A DNA stretch of 64,000 nt from Lysinibacillus mangiferihumi (GTDB lineage Bacteria > Bacillota > Bacilli > Bacillales_A > Planococcaceae): positions 186,001 through 250,000 of the forward strand of contig NZ_PYWM01000003.1 in NCBI RefSeq assembly GCF_003049665.1, read 5' to 3'. Shown here one piece after another: positions 8,146 through 17,177 of the stretch. The position numbers and the translations under genes were made by a program. The notes under the pieces were generated by a model, which worked only from the letters and a program-made list of their open reading frames with translations, searched no databases and had not been told where the DNA came from. Position 1 is the first letter of the stretch. Each line of letters begins with the position of its first letter.

Positions 8146-8631
8146 TTACATTGTAGAAGGAGCAAGTAACCAACTTTTTTTGTGACTAAGGGCAATTAAC
8201 TTTGCGCCAAGATTGGCATACTTCATATGAAAGACTTGATATTTTGTAGAGAGCATATGCTCGATAGACATGTCCATCGCTTGACTGACTGAAATTAACG
8301 AAGAAGCAATATTCATCGATAGGATGGCACTAATTTCGCAATCATTTACTGCTGTCTTGCCTCCAATCTTAGCAATTTGTAAACTTCCTTGGTCAATGGA
8401 TAGTGGTGGGGCAAGTACGCCATTTTCTTTTATTAGCTTCTCTAGTTGTTTATTTTCCTCTTTTAAATATTGAATAAACTCCAAAATAATAACTTTTAAC
8501 TCTCGATTCACGGCATGCTTGAAAAAGAGATGATTGGTCGCTATATAGCCATTGTTGACCCCAAGTTGTTTCCAAATTGCAAACACTTCCTTAAAACGTA
8601 GAGCGTCTAAATTTCGCTTTGACATTTTCAT
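8146..8631 (-). CDS. DUF3231-like protein
   Basis: A 161-residue leftward gene. The helical sequence, with ALRFKEVFAIWKQLGVNNG, a central EFIQYLKEENKQLEKLIKENG and polar residues spaced as in helical bundles, resembles the Bacillaceae DUF3231 proteins, a family thought to have a ferritin-like or coat-protein-like four-helix fold. Family members normally carry two such repeats; this one is half length. Function is unknown. The ribosome binding site (AGGACG) is weak. Assignment is by pattern only. Confidence 0.55.
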   Translation of the reverse strand: MKMSKRNLDALRFKEVFAIWKQLGVNNGYIATNHLFFKHAVNRELKVIILEFIQYLKEENKQLEKLIKENGVLAPPLSIDQGSLQIAKIGGKTAVNDCEISAILSMNIASSLISVSQAMDMSIEHMLSTKYQVFHMKYANLGAKLIALSHKKSWLLAPSTM

Positions 8632-8860
8632 TATTGCACGTCCTAACTCATTTTATAGTTGTTTATTGTGAGATTAGGATGGGGTGATTTGTTATTTTTT
8701 ATACATTTATAGGAAAAGTAGTCATTATCAATTTGGTATGTGTGTCATCTAGCAAAACGTATGTACATTATTTGTTTGAAGGCTTCGCCACTTTACTTCT
8801 GCTTTTTCTCTGTTTTGCTTTTCAATAGAAGTCTCGTCACGAAGCATTCCTTATCTACCA

Positions 8861-9145
8861 TCATGCTTTTGTTGTTTTATTTTTAAAGCTCCTAATCGTG
8901 GTCTTTAAGGACGCATAATTCCCAATGGCTGCGTATCCATAAAAAAGGCCCATAAATACACCTACTAAAAAATTATGTTTGTGGCTAATAAAAATAGAAA
9001 TCATTAAACCTAGAGCCAGAGCGATTGCTGGTACATATTTAGGTTGAATAGGGAAAAAAACCTTAATTGCTTGAGTCAGGATCATGACAACCGGTACGGC
9101 AATCACAGCATCCCAAAAATTTGTATGAATAATAGGAAAGCCCAT
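8861..9145 (-). CDS. Small multi-pass membrane protein
   Basis: A 94-residue leftward gene with three hydrophobic segments (about 11-30, 38-53 and 58-75) and a basic C-terminus (TTIRSFKNKTTKA). The size and topology are like phage holins, but no lysis gene is nearby, so this is not enough for a holin call. AAGAGGTG lies before the ATG. Function unknown. Confidence 0.6.
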   Translation of the reverse strand: MGFPIIHTNFWDAVIAVPVVMILTQAIKVFFPIQPKYVPAIALALGLMISIFISHKHNFLVGVFMGLFYGYAAIGNYASLKTTIRSFKNKTTKA

Positions 9146-9251
9146 AGTTTATACACCTCTTTTATGCATGATGAATAATAGTTAGACTTTCCATTCTGAA
9201 ATGTTTTATGCATTTTTGCAACGAAAACCAATAGACTTCATGCCATGAATA

Positions 9252-9887
9252 TTAGTAACCATTTTGATACATGTATGGATAATGGTAAAGATTTAGGTTG
9301 TAAGGCAGATACATTTGCATAAAATTTGGTGAGCTAGAGGGAGTGGGAATGGATTGGTTGCATTCTTTTGGAGGACCGATATAAGTCGTAGGAACAACAG
9401 GCGCAATCGTTTGTTTCCATACATTTTCGTCTAAGCAATACGTATGCGCCATAATTGCTGGTGGTGTAAATTTCAAAATATCAGAACCTAAAATGACTTC
9501 TGGTGTAGGGGCATCAAAAATAGCGAGTATATGCGTGTTGTCTGCATTCGCGACGATATAATGCCACCACCCCTGTGGAATATTTGTTACCTGTCCAGAT
9601 TTTATTGGGTAATTTTGAATTTGTTTTGTAAAGGAATTTAATAAGGAAACGGTAGCAGCACCAGAAATACAATAAACAAGCTCTCCTGCATTTTGATGAT
9701 AATGCGGTTCTACAACATTATTCGTACTTAGAAATATATCAAGCAAGGATACATTTTCTAATGTATTTAATTGGGCAGTACCAAGAATATTGATGTAGTT
9801 TTGATTATCCTTTTTAAATAGGGGGCTTGTATTTACATCAAACGTAAACTGCGTGGATGGAGATGTGTAGTCGATGGGCAAAATCAT
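9252..9887 (-). CDS. Cupin-domain protein
   Basis: A 211-residue single-domain cupin. Motif 1 reads EPHYHQNAGELVYCISG, with the HxH and glutamate that bind a metal, and motif 2 reads IPQGWWHYIVANADN with the third histidine, so a metal site is intact. The C-terminal 30 residues are rich in tyrosine and asparagine (NLNLYHYPYMYQNGY), which is reminiscent of spore surface proteins; oxalate decarboxylase-like cupins occur in Bacillus spore coats. The ATG at 9887 has AAGGAAGG at a good distance, better than an in-frame ATG at 9902. Enzyme activity is not assigned. Confidence 0.75.
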   Translation of the reverse strand: MILPIDYTSPSTQFTFDVNTSPLFKKDNQNYINILGTAQLNTLENVSLLDIFLSTNNVVEPHYHQNAGELVYCISGAATVSLLNSFTKQIQNYPIKSGQVTNIPQGWWHYIVANADNTHILAIFDAPTPEVILGSDILKFTPPAIMAHTYCLDENVWKQTIAPVVPTTYIGPPKECNQSIPTPSSSPNFMQMYLPYNLNLYHYPYMYQNGY

Positions 9888-10036
9888 ACATCCTTCCTTC
9901 ATGTAAGTACATGTTCGTTAATATCACAGATTATGACTATAGATGTAGGTGCTTTAAGCGAACGCCTATGAAAGAACTAAATAACAAAAAAAATTAAACG
10001 GGATTTGCGCGAGGGTTTTAAATTTTTATCTAGTAA

Positions 10037-10198
10037 TCAATGATTATTTTGTATTTCAATTATGACTTCTTTTTCAACTTTAGAATGCTCTTGTTCAGAA
10101 TTCACTTGAGATTTTAGATTAAACCAGATAAATAAGTTTAATACATTTACGATTACTATGATGACTATAATTGCGACTGCAACTTTTACCCAATTCAT
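10037..10198 (-). CDS. Small single-span membrane protein (53 residues)
   Basis: A leftward ATG at 10198 behind GGAAGTGAGG opens a 53-codon frame. Residues 4-27 are a strongly hydrophobic helix (VKVAVAIIVIIVIVNVLNLF), followed by a charged tail rich in lysine and glutamate ending in H. The strong ribosome binding site and clean topology make it a likely real gene of unknown function. It fills part of an otherwise empty 730-bp gap. Confidence 0.65.
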   Translation of the reverse strand: MNWVKVAVAIIVIIVIVNVLNLFIWFNLKSQVNSEQEHSKVEKEVIIEIQNNH

Positions 10199-10634
10199 AT
10201 GTACCTCACTTCCTTTTTATTTTTTTGATTGGATTTAGATGAGTCTATAAAAATTATAATATATTTCTGATAATTAATGAAGAAATTAGCTACTTCAAAC
10301 GAATAAATTAAAATACAGTTTCTACATTTCCTATTTTTCAGTCAGTGTCCCAGTAAAAATTTATGAATACGCATTTGTCTTCTACATAACAATACAAGTC
10401 TAAACATATAAATAAAGGTAGCGAAAAAATACTAGTGTTTAACCATTAATAGAATCAAATCTAGTATTTTCACAATTCAACTACATCCTATTAAAAATTA
10501 AGGAAATCTTAAGTTTCAGCTTAAGTAAAAATTAAGATTTATTTTCTATACTATAAAAATAAGGAAATTACGAAACCATTTGAAGAATTAAAACGTATTG
10601 GTATTAACAGAACAATATTGAAGTAGGTGACGAA
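10199..10634. other. Intergenic region upstream of the papain-like hydrolase gene
   Basis: No gene seen. Near 10508-10536 the palindrome CTTAAG occurs twice (CTTAAGTTTCAGCTTAAG) just upstream of a TATACTATAAA promoter-like element, a plausible operator arrangement. AGTAGGTGA before 10635 is the ribosome binding site. Confidence 0.35.
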
Positions 10635-11183
10635 ATGGTATATACCATTTACATAGTATTGACAAAAACAGGGACCTTATTATCGAAAGCAATAGGGATG
10701 TATACGGGAAAAGAGATGAACCATGCTTCCATCGCATTTGACCAGGAACTTTTTGATATGTACAGTTTTGGGCGAAGACAGCTCAATAATCCTCTAAGTG
10801 GCGGATTTTTAAGGGAAAATGCAGAAGCTGGTCTTTTTGAATGTGCGGATTGTGTGATTTACCGTTGTCGTGTTTCGTATTATCAGTACCTAGAGATGGA
10901 AAAAATTGTACACTATATGTATTGCAATCGAGATCGATATAAATATAATTTTATTGGGCTTTTTGGTGTGATGATGCAAAAGGAAGTACGCAGAGAACGC
11001 GCTTATTTTTGTTCTCAGTTTGTGGCAACCCTTTTAAAAATCGGTGGTCTGAAGATTTATCAAAATCCAGCGTTAATGACCCCCGACTGTATTGCACAGT
11101 TACCTTATTTAGAAGAGATTTTTGCTGGTAAACTAGCAGATTATTTACAAGATGTACGACAACCCGCAATGCTGTATGGTTAA
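10635..11183 (+). CDS. Permuted papain-like (YiiX/NlpC-P60 type) hydrolase
   Basis: A 182-residue soluble protein. NHASIAFD (about residue 28) supplies a histidine and YFCSQFVATLL (about 123-133) a cysteine in the order typical of circularly permuted NlpC/P60-like hydrolases of the YiiX/YycO kind, where His precedes Cys. The fold is associated with amidase or lipid-related activities. There is no signal peptide. The next gene follows after 90 bp with its own promoter-like TATAAT. Substrate unknown. Confidence 0.65.
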   Translation: MVYTIYIVLTKTGTLLSKAIGMYTGKEMNHASIAFDQELFDMYSFGRRQLNNPLSGGFLRENAEAGLFECADCVIYRCRVSYYQYLEMEKIVHYMYCNRDRYKYNFIGLFGVMMQKEVRRERAYFCSQFVATLLKIGGLKIYQNPALMTPDCIAQLPYLEEIFAGKLADYLQDVRQPAMLYG

Positions 11184-11275
11184 CATCACCTTATTCAATT
11201 CCGTTGTATGCCTATCGAATACATGTAAGACATTTTTTGATATAATGATTGAATAAAGAGAGGCGGGTGATAAAG

Positions 11276-11710
11276 GTGCAAATCATTGTAGTTGAAGGTG
11301 TACCTTATCATTGGGTACAACAGTTACAAGAAATTCATGCACATGTATTTGAAGGTGCACATCTTACTCTAGAAAAACTGGAATGTAAAAAAGACCTACT
11401 TTGTTTATTTGCCGTGGAGAAACAGGAGATGGTAGGATTTAAATTAGGCTATCCACATTCTGATGGCGTTTTTTATAGTTGGTTGGGCGGTGTTCACGAA
11501 AAAATGCGAGGTCAAGGTATTGCTAGTCAATTGATGCGACAGCAACATGAAAAAGTGCTAGATCTTGGCTATAGTAAAGTTCGTACATACGGTAGAAATA
11601 AGCGCAAAACCATGCTCATCATGAATATTCACCATGGTTTTGATATTGTATCGACTTTTATTGATGATAAAGGTCGACATAAAATAGTGTTTGAAAAATT
11701 ATTGAATTGA
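11276..11710 (+). CDS. GNAT-family acetyltransferase
   Basis: A 144-residue N-acetyltransferase. The acetyl-CoA binding motif A is visible as LGGVHEKMRGQGIASQLMRQQHE (R/QxxGxG/A signature), followed by the C-terminal half AYSKVRTYGRN-like block and a GFDIV segment. GTG at 11276 is preferred because it has GGCGGGTGA at a proper distance; GTG at 11267 is also in frame, and an in-frame TTG at 11249 lies too close to the TATAAT at 11241. The next gene starts 8 bp after the stop, so they are probably co-transcribed. Substrate unknown. Confidence 0.8.
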   Translation: MQIIVVEGVPYHWVQQLQEIHAHVFEGAHLTLEKLECKKDLLCLFAVEKQEMVGFKLGYPHSDGVFYSWLGGVHEKMRGQGIASQLMRQQHEKVLDLGYSKVRTYGRNKRKTMLIMNIHHGFDIVSTFIDDKGRHKIVFEKLLN

Positions 11711-11717
11711 GGAATGT

Positions 11718-12200
11718 ATGATGAAAGCATATTTAGCGAATGGGTTATTTTCTTTAGGAGATCGCTTAGTAAATGAACGATTAGCAAAGGCAATTCGACA
11801 AGCGATACCAGATATTGAATTATATGTGCCACAGGAGAACGATGCGATTAATGATAAGGCATCCTATGCGGATAGTTTAGCCATTGCAGAAGCGGATTTA
11901 GCAATGCTACAAACGAGTGATGTTTTAGTGGCTGTGTTAGATGGTGTAGAAATTGATTCTGGCGTAGCGGCTGAAATCGGTGCATTTTCAATACTGAACC
12001 GCCCAATCGTTGGGGTATTTACAGACGTCCGTCAACAAGGGCGAGAAAATATGATGAAAATAGAAGCGCTTATACGTGATGGCATTGAAAATCAATTTGT
12101 TTACCGTAATTTATTTGTTATCGGTTTAATCAAGCGCAACGGTGTCATTACGACTTCTATTGACGATGCTGTATTAGCGGTTCAAGAACTACAACAATAA
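11718..12200 (+). CDS. Nucleoside 2-deoxyribosyltransferase-family protein
   Basis: A 160-residue enzyme of the nucleoside 2-deoxyribosyltransferase fold (PF05014 type), which exchanges bases on deoxynucleosides or hydrolyses deoxynucleotides. The N-terminus KAYLANGLFS and the motif VLVAVLDGVEIDSGVAAEIGAF, with the aspartate and active-site glutamate, match the family. It is tightly coupled to the GNAT gene upstream and the YbjQ-like gene downstream (12-bp gap), forming a three-gene unit. Whether it acts as transferase or hydrolase is not visible. Confidence 0.85.
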   Translation: MMKAYLANGLFSLGDRLVNERLAKAIRQAIPDIELYVPQENDAINDKASYADSLAIAEADLAMLQTSDVLVAVLDGVEIDSGVAAEIGAFSILNRPIVGVFTDVRQQGRENMMKIEALIRDGIENQFVYRNLFVIGLIKRNGVITTSIDDAVLAVQELQQ

Positions 12201-12212
12201 GGAGGAATGGCA

Positions 12213-12530
12213 ATGCTTTTAACAACAACGGATGTTGTTGCAGGAAAAGAGATTGAAGAAACATTAGGTTTGGTTAAGGGCAATTCGGTCCAATCGAGAA
12301 ATATTGGTCGCGATATGATGGCGGGGCTTCGCAATATTGTGGGCGGTGAAATGAAAGAATATGCCGAAATGCTCGTGCGCTCCAGAGAAATTGCTACACG
12401 AGCTATGGAAGAAGAAGCGCAGCTTTTAGGAGCTGATGCGATTGTAGCCGTTCGATTTTCCACATCATCTGTTATGGACGGAACTTCCGAGGTTTTAGTC
12501 TATGGTACAGCCGTAAAATTAAAAAGTTAA
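12213..12530 (+). CDS. YbjQ/UPF0145-family protein
   Basis: A 105-residue protein of the YbjQ family (heavy-metal-binding-like, probably a pentamer). Signature segments are MLLTTTDVVAGKEI at the start, GRNIGRD-like (SRNIGRDMMAGLRNIVGGE) and GADAIVAVRFSTSS. ATG at 12213 is preferred because GGAGGA lies six bases before it, while the in-frame ATG at 12207 abuts the site. It ends the operon at a strong terminator. Biological role is not established. Confidence 0.85.
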   Translation: MLLTTTDVVAGKEIEETLGLVKGNSVQSRNIGRDMMAGLRNIVGGEMKEYAEMLVRSREIATRAMEEEAQLLGADAIVAVRFSTSSVMDGTSEVLVYGTAVKLKS

Positions 12531-12538
12531 CTACTATA

Positions 12539-12575
12539 AGAGGACTTCAACCTACTCGGATTGAAGTCCTTTAAT
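12539..12575 (+). terminator. Rho-independent terminator
   Basis: AGGACTTCAA and TTGAAGTCCT form a stem with a TTT tail, after the three-gene unit. Confidence 0.85.
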
Positions 12576-12758
12576 ATGCCAAAGCACTTGATAATACTTA
12601 CAAAAAATCGGTATGTCCGTCTGTGAAGAATGGAATCTAATGCAATTAGTATTGCACTAATTATCCCAATTATATAGAAAATTCGTAGTTATAAGGACTA
12701 ATGATGTCCATCTCGTTTTGTATAATAAGAGGGTAACTATGTAGAAAGAGTGGGATAT

Positions 12759-13736
12759 ATGGTGGATTCACAACAAAATAAAGGCTATCGTGTCATTTCA
12801 ATGTTCGACAGATTGATGGATGGTCAAGGAATTAGCAAAAAGCAAGAAGCATTTACACATCAAGTTGGTGAAAAAACCATACAACGAGATTTAGATCAAA
12901 TTCGAGCGTATATTGAAAAAGCTAAACTAGACTGTCATTTAGAATATGTGCGAACAGAAAAAGTGTATAAGCTAACGAATACGGGAAAAAACATTTTATC
13001 CAAAGAACAAGTGCTAGCGATTGTTAAAATACTTATTGAATCAAGAGCGCTTTTAAAATCAGAAATGAGCGACATTATCGATAAACTGATATCGATTGTT
13101 GCAGCAGATAAACAAGAGTTTATTCATAATATCATTTTAAATGAGAAGCATTTGTACGTTGACTTAAATCATAAAAAATCTCTTTTACATTTAATATGGG
13201 TAATTTCAGAGGCGATTCAAAAGAAAAAAATAATTAAAATTGATTATTTACGAGAGAGTGAGACAATTCCTTCACAAAAGATATTAAAACCTCTTGGTGT
13301 TATTTTCTCCGAATACTATTTCTATTTAATAGCTTACGATAGTAAGCATGAGAAGGACCTACCGATTGTCTATCGTATTGATCGTATCCAGCATTTTCTA
13401 GAGTTAGATAAGAAATTTCAAATCCCCTACTCTGAACGCTTTCAAGAAGGTGAATTTCGTAAACGCATTCAGTTTATGGATGCAGGTGAGCTGATGCATA
13501 TTAAGTTTCTTTTTAAGGGGCGTTCGCCACAGGCGGTCTTAGATCGTTTACCGACAGCCAAAATTTTGTCCAATAAAGATGGACAATGCTTGTTTGAAGC
13601 GGAAGTTTTTGGTCGTGGTATTAAAATGTGGCTACTTAGTCAAGGGGCGAATATTGAGGTGTTGGAGCCTTTAGAGTTGAGAGAAGAAATGATCGAAACA
13701 ATCCAATCCATGCAGCAAAATTATTTTTATATGTAA
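12759..13736 (+). CDS. WYL-domain transcriptional regulator
   Basis: A 325-residue regulator. The N-terminal winged helix is followed by a helical linker and a WYL sensing domain (about 140-225, KILKPLGVIFSEYYFYLIAYDSKHE with the conserved Y-Y-L-I-A and the later PIVYRIDRI) and a C-terminal WCX-type segment. The ATG at 12759 is chosen over GTG at 12750 because AGAAAGAG lies upstream at suitable spacing. WYL proteins bind nucleic acid or nucleotide ligands and often regulate defence or stress genes; no target is evident nearby. Confidence 0.85.
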   Translation: MVDSQQNKGYRVISMFDRLMDGQGISKKQEAFTHQVGEKTIQRDLDQIRAYIEKAKLDCHLEYVRTEKVYKLTNTGKNILSKEQVLAIVKILIESRALLKSEMSDIIDKLISIVAADKQEFIHNIILNEKHLYVDLNHKKSLLHLIWVISEAIQKKKIIKIDYLRESETIPSQKILKPLGVIFSEYYFYLIAYDSKHEKDLPIVYRIDRIQHFLELDKKFQIPYSERFQEGEFRKRIQFMDAGELMHIKFLFKGRSPQAVLDRLPTAKILSNKDGQCLFEAEVFGRGIKMWLLSQGANIEVLEPLELREEMIETIQSMQQNYFYM

Positions 13737-13860
13737 ATGAGGAATGTATACTTCATTTTTAAACGCATCGCATATTAGAACAAAAAAGTTATAAGAATGA
13801 ATGAAAAGTTGACTAAATTCCCTTGCTATTGCCGACTATAAAATGAAGGGGGAATTTACA

Positions 13861-14370
13861 ATGTACTCACTTTCAAATTTCAAATTATTGGTTGAAAAAC
13901 AGAAAAAAATTGATGCGATTTATCAACATTGCGATGAATTAAAAAAAACAACGATTACACCTAAAATTTCCGAAGAAGTAGAACGATTTTATACATGTTG
14001 TAAAACACGTTTAGAACAGCAAGGTTTTAAGGTCACTTTGACATCTTCAAAATTAATTGCAGAGTATAAAGAGGCATTTATTACTATCGATAAGCATTCT
14101 AAAGACATCGAAGAATGTATTTTTATTAATTTAAATAATTATGTGGAAGATCAGTTATCCATTATGCTAGACATTGAATATCAACAGTTCGAACAAATCA
14201 TTACATATAACCTAGATGGTTTTTCAACGGTTATAGAGCAAGTAAACGAAAAATTAAATCAAGCCAAAAATTTTCAAGATGCTTGTAAAGCCGCAAAGCT
14301 TATTTATAAAAATAATCAAAATGAAATTTTTCATTCTGCTGACGAGGCAGTAAACTATTATTTTAAGTAA
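13861..14370 (+). CDS. Unrecognised soluble protein
   Basis: A 169-residue protein, lysine- and glutamate-rich, predicted mostly helical in its first half, without signal or membrane segment and not recognised. The ATG at 13861 with GGGGGA seven bases upstream is the start; an in-frame ATG at 13843 overlaps the ribosome binding site. Several cysteines (TCCK, EECI) are present but no clear metal motif. Two hairpins follow. Confidence 0.7.
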   Translation: MYSLSNFKLLVEKQKKIDAIYQHCDELKKTTITPKISEEVERFYTCCKTRLEQQGFKVTLTSSKLIAEYKEAFITIDKHSKDIEECIFINLNNYVEDQLSIMLDIEYQQFEQIITYNLDGFSTVIEQVNEKLNQAKNFQDACKAAKLIYKNNQNEIFHSADEAVNYYFK

Positions 14371-14443
14371 AACACAAGGCATCATCCTTACTAGGGATAT
14401 GCTCTGTTTCAGATGTCCGTTGGTAAAGAAGTGTTATAACCAT

Positions 14444-14473
14444 GATAAAAGGCATTGCTTGATGCCTTTTATC
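14444..14473. terminator. Hairpin terminator
   Basis: GATAAAAGGCAT pairs perfectly with ATGCCTTTTATC around a 6-base loop. Confidence 0.65.
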
Positions 14474-14483
14474 GACAAGCTAA

Positions 14484-14518
14484 AGCATACTAGGAGCGCA
14501 TCTTAGTATGCTGTTTTT
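14484..14518 (+). terminator. Hairpin terminator
   Basis: AGCATACTA and TAGTATGCT form a stem with TTTTT following; together with the preceding hairpin it separates convergent genes. Confidence 0.7.
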
Positions 14519-14537
14519 AGTTTGAAATAATAGGACA

Positions 14538-14975
14538 TTAGGAGTCTTGATCCTTACAATTAAATGCTTTTCTTATTTTATATGTATTACAAGCAGTTCC
14601 TTGCTCATCGTAAATTTCTTTACCTACGACTAATTCAGTATTGCGATTAGCGTATTCGTCATAGTTCGTAATCGACAGTACATCGTCGGCAGTCCAGTTT
14701 ACATTTACACTACCTTTGGCATCACTAAAATAAATGGTTTGTTCTTCGTCATGTTTTTGATGATATATAATATTGACAATCAAATTGACTCCACCTATAG
14801 CGCCACCATAATTGTCATAATAAACTTGTGCTGAATAGTCACCATTTGGTGAAAGAATAGGGCGACCATATTTGATATCGCCTGTATAGAAAAATATATA
14901 AGTAAAATGGTGATAAACAACATAAAGGCAAAATAGTAAGATTGGCATCAACAAATATAAACTCATTTTTTTCAT
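14538..14975 (-). CDS. DUF5412-like membrane-anchored protein
   Basis: A 145-residue leftward gene with an N-terminal membrane helix (about 5-32) and an extracellular beta-rich domain. SPNGDYSAQVYYDNYGGAIGGVN followed by a valine/isoleucine-rich strand matches the DUF5412 signature seen in small Bacillus lipoproteins. GGAGGAGG lies before the ATG. The function of the family is unknown. Confidence 0.7.
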   Translation of the reverse strand: MKKMSLYLLMPILLFCLYVVYHHFTYIFFYTGDIKYGRPILSPNGDYSAQVYYDNYGGAIGGVNLIVNIIYHQKHDEEQTIYFSDAKGSVNVNWTADDVLSITNYDEYANRNTELVVGKEIYDEQGTACNTYKIRKAFNCKDQDS

Positions 14976-15102
14976 ATTCTTCCATACCTCCTCCAGTAAA
15001 TAATACGAAACTTTTCATTGAGAGTTCCTAGAAAGGTAGTTCACCTTTAAAAGGGTTTTTGCCAATTTTGGAGAATTGTAAATACAATAAGGGAGGAATA
15101 AG

Positions 15103-15636
15103 ATGTTTCCTATTGTAGAGACTGAACGATTAATATTAAGAGAAATAATAGATGAAGATGCAACAGACCTTTTTCGCTGTTTTTCCAATCACCTTGTTAC
15201 CCAGTATTATGGATTAGAACCCTTTGCAACAATCGAAGAAGCAGAAAAACTAATCGAAACTTTTTCTGAAAATTATAAGGAAAAAAGAGGTATTCGGTGG
15301 GGTATAGAGCGGAAAGAAGTAAAGGGCATTATCGGAACCATCGGCTTTAACGCATGGTCACCTAAACATAAGCGGGCAGAAATTGGCTATGAGCTGCACC
15401 CCGACTTCTGGCGAAAGGGCTATACGAAAGAGGCAGTAGCTGAAATTGTAGCCTTTGGGTTTGAAAAGATGGAACTAAACCGGATTGGGGCAATTGTCTT
15501 TATTGAAAATGTAGCATCCAATCAGTTACTAACCCATCTAGGCTTTCGCAAAGAAGGCGTATTAAAAGAATATATGTATCAACAAGGGAAAGCACATGAT
15601 ACAAATGTATATGCTATTTTTAATGATAAGCTATAA
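15103..15636 (+). CDS. RimJ/RimL-type GNAT acetyltransferase
   Basis: A 177-residue N-acetyltransferase of the ribosomal-protein-alanine acetyltransferase-like subgroup: ETERLILREIIDEDA at the N-terminus, GYELHPDFWRKGYTKEAV as the acetyl-CoA motif, and NRIGAIVFIENVASNQLLTHLGFRKEG at the C-terminus are characteristic. GGAGGAA precedes the ATG. Such proteins acetylate N-terminal or small amine substrates; the target here is unknown. Confidence 0.88.
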   Translation: MFPIVETERLILREIIDEDATDLFRCFSNHLVTQYYGLEPFATIEEAEKLIETFSENYKEKRGIRWGIERKEVKGIIGTIGFNAWSPKHKRAEIGYELHPDFWRKGYTKEAVAEIVAFGFEKMELNRIGAIVFIENVASNQLLTHLGFRKEGVLKEYMYQQGKAHDTNVYAIFNDKL

Positions 15637-15642
15637 AAACAT

Positions 15643-15680
15643 GAGCCCAAATTCACCTTTCAGTGCGTTTGGGCTCGCTG
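15643..15680. terminator. Hairpin terminator between convergent genes
   Basis: GAGCCCAAA pairs with TTTGGGCTC; the T-rich side serves the rightward gene weakly. Confidence 0.65.
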
Positions 15681-15694
15681 TTTGAAAATAAGAT

Positions 15695-16093
15695 TTAATC
15701 CTTCGTTAGCGCCAGTAGAAAATTGTCTCGTTCGGATTCTTCTTGCATTTTACTATCGACTAACATTGCACCATACTTCACAGTTGTCATTTTGGCATCG
15801 ACTAAAAATTGTACATTGACTTTCGCCTTCTTGTTGTTGATAGGACAATCACCTTTAAATTCCACTACATCTTGTCCCTTTTGTGTCTCAAAATAAACCC
15901 AATATGGATTTTCGCAAGCTGAAGCAAAAGCTGTTTCGAATGATTGGTTACTATTTTCGATTGAATAGTTTTTGACATATGTAATATATTCATTATCCGT
16001 TATGTCTTCTTGTGGACCATAAAAATACCAAAACACGCCTATTATGCCGATTGGTATAATCCATAAAATATTACGCTTACTTAATTTCCCCAT
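15695..16093 (-). CDS. Membrane-anchored protein of unknown function
   Basis: A 132-residue leftward gene: basic N-terminus (MGKLSKRN), one transmembrane helix (about 9-25, ILWIIPIGIIGVFWYFYG) and an extracytoplasmic domain with two cysteines (SACENP, KGDCPI) that could form a disulfide. The ATG at 16093 has GGGGGA upstream at good spacing and is preferred to an in-frame ATG at 16126. Not recognised. Confidence 0.65.
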   Translation of the reverse strand: MGKLSKRNILWIIPIGIIGVFWYFYGPQEDITDNEYITYVKNYSIENSNQSFETAFASACENPYWVYFETQKGQDVVEFKGDCPINNKKAKVNVQFLVDAKMTTVKYGAMLVDSKMQEESERDNFLLALTKD

Positions 16094-16126
16094 TTCCCAT
16101 CCCCCTTTATAACCATATTTTATCAT

Positions 16127-16602
16127 CCTGCCCCTATTATTTGCTAGCTCAATATAATATTTTCTAACTTAAACATTTTTCTTGTTATCCGAAAACCTAT
16201 GTTGGAAGGGGGGAGAGTTTCATTACATGTAGTTTTTTCTATTTGAAGAGAGGCACGGTTGCTTCGCTTCTAACATTAGGAAGTGCTTTTTTCATCGTTT
16301 ACAGTAAAATAGTAGTAGGGTATTTCACAATTAACTCAACTAATCCATAAATTGAGTTTTACATTTTTAGATAACAAACTATGAATCGGCTAAAATAAGT
16401 CTTATGAAATGATGATGCTTAATATTGATTATCTTTTTTTTCATTCTCCGAAGTGTACTTCAACTAACCAGCCTAATCATGTGTTAACAAGTAGAGGGTG
16501 AACATGTTAGTTGTCGGGATCAAATCCCACGGGTGCTTACGTTCTACCCCGGCTACTATCAATCTATAAATTGAATAAAAAATAGTCAACCAGATTTTAA
16601 AA
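16127..16602. other. Gene-free stretch left of the insertion sequence
   Basis: No coding frame is supported. A weak hairpin with T-run (about 16245-16295) is possible. Around 16515-16560 the composition rises in GC (CGGGATCAAATCCCACGGG), unlike its surroundings. The 11-mer ACGGGTGCTTA at 16529-16539 recurs at 18086-18096 on the other side of the IS. Confidence 0.4.
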
Positions 16603-16692
16603 TGTACCCTATAAGATAGACACTTTCAAAAAGGTCATCTTATAGGGTATTTTTATTTATAATGAAGAAAAAAACGAGCGGTGGTAAATAGT

Positions 16693-17118
16693 ATGACTAA
16701 AAATTTATTTTCGAAACAACAACAGGCACAATTAAAATTAAATCCATACGTCAAAACAGTAAGCGCGAAAGCCATTACTTATACAGATGAATTTAAAGAA
16801 TTTTTTATTGATGAATATGATAAAGGAAAATATCCAAGTGAAATTTTTCTTGAGGCGGGTTTTGACATTGAAGCCCTTGGTCCAGCACGTATTCGGAGAG
16901 CTTCGAATCGTTGGCGTACGGCTTATAAAGAGCATGGGCTAACAGGTTTAGAAGATGCCAGAAAACATACTTCAGGTCGCCCTTTAAAACGCGAATTAAG
17001 TTTAGAGGAAAAATACGCCCGCTTAGAGGCGAAGATGAAATTGTTAGAAGCAGAAAACGAATTTTTAAAAAAGCTAGATCAACTCGAAAGGCAGCTGATA
17101 AGGAAGAAATCAAAATAA
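16693..17118 (+). CDS. IS3-family transposase OrfA
   Basis: A 141-residue DNA-binding subunit: a first helix-turn-helix region (KEFFIDEYDKGKYPSEIFLEAGFD), a second DNA-binding region and a leucine-zipper-like C-terminus (LEEKYARLEAKMKLLEAENEFLKK). The ATG at 16693 is preferred to GTG at 16681. At 17065-17073 the sequence TTAAAAAAG holds an A6G slippery site in the right phase; a -1 shift joins this protein to OrfB to make the full transposase. Confidence 0.85.
   Translation: MTKNLFSKQQQAQLKLNPYVKTVSAKAITYTDEFKEFFIDEYDKGKYPSEIFLEAGFDIEALGPARIRRASNRWRTAYKEHGLTGLEDARKHTSGRPLKRELSLEEKYARLEAKMKLLEAENEFLKKLDQLERQLIRKKSK
17067..17073 (+). promoter_or_regulatory. Programmed -1 frameshift site (A AAA AAG)
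   Basis: In the OrfA frame the codons are TTA AAA AAG, giving the A_AAA_AAG heptamer. Shifting back one base yields an open frame KARSTRKAADKEEIKISTTQ that runs without stop into OrfB. Confidence 0.8.
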
Positions 17119-17177
17119 GTACTACACAAAAATTTGAGTTAATCCATCAAATTATTGAAAAATATCAATTAAAACGA

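Noticed and set aside
8861..9145. Phage holin
   Set aside because: Size and helices fit, but no endolysin or phage gene is adjacent.
16490..16560. tRNA-like or attachment-site fragment (GGGATCAAATCCC)
   Set aside because: No cloverleaf could be drawn and no integrase gene is present; only a short GC-richer stretch.
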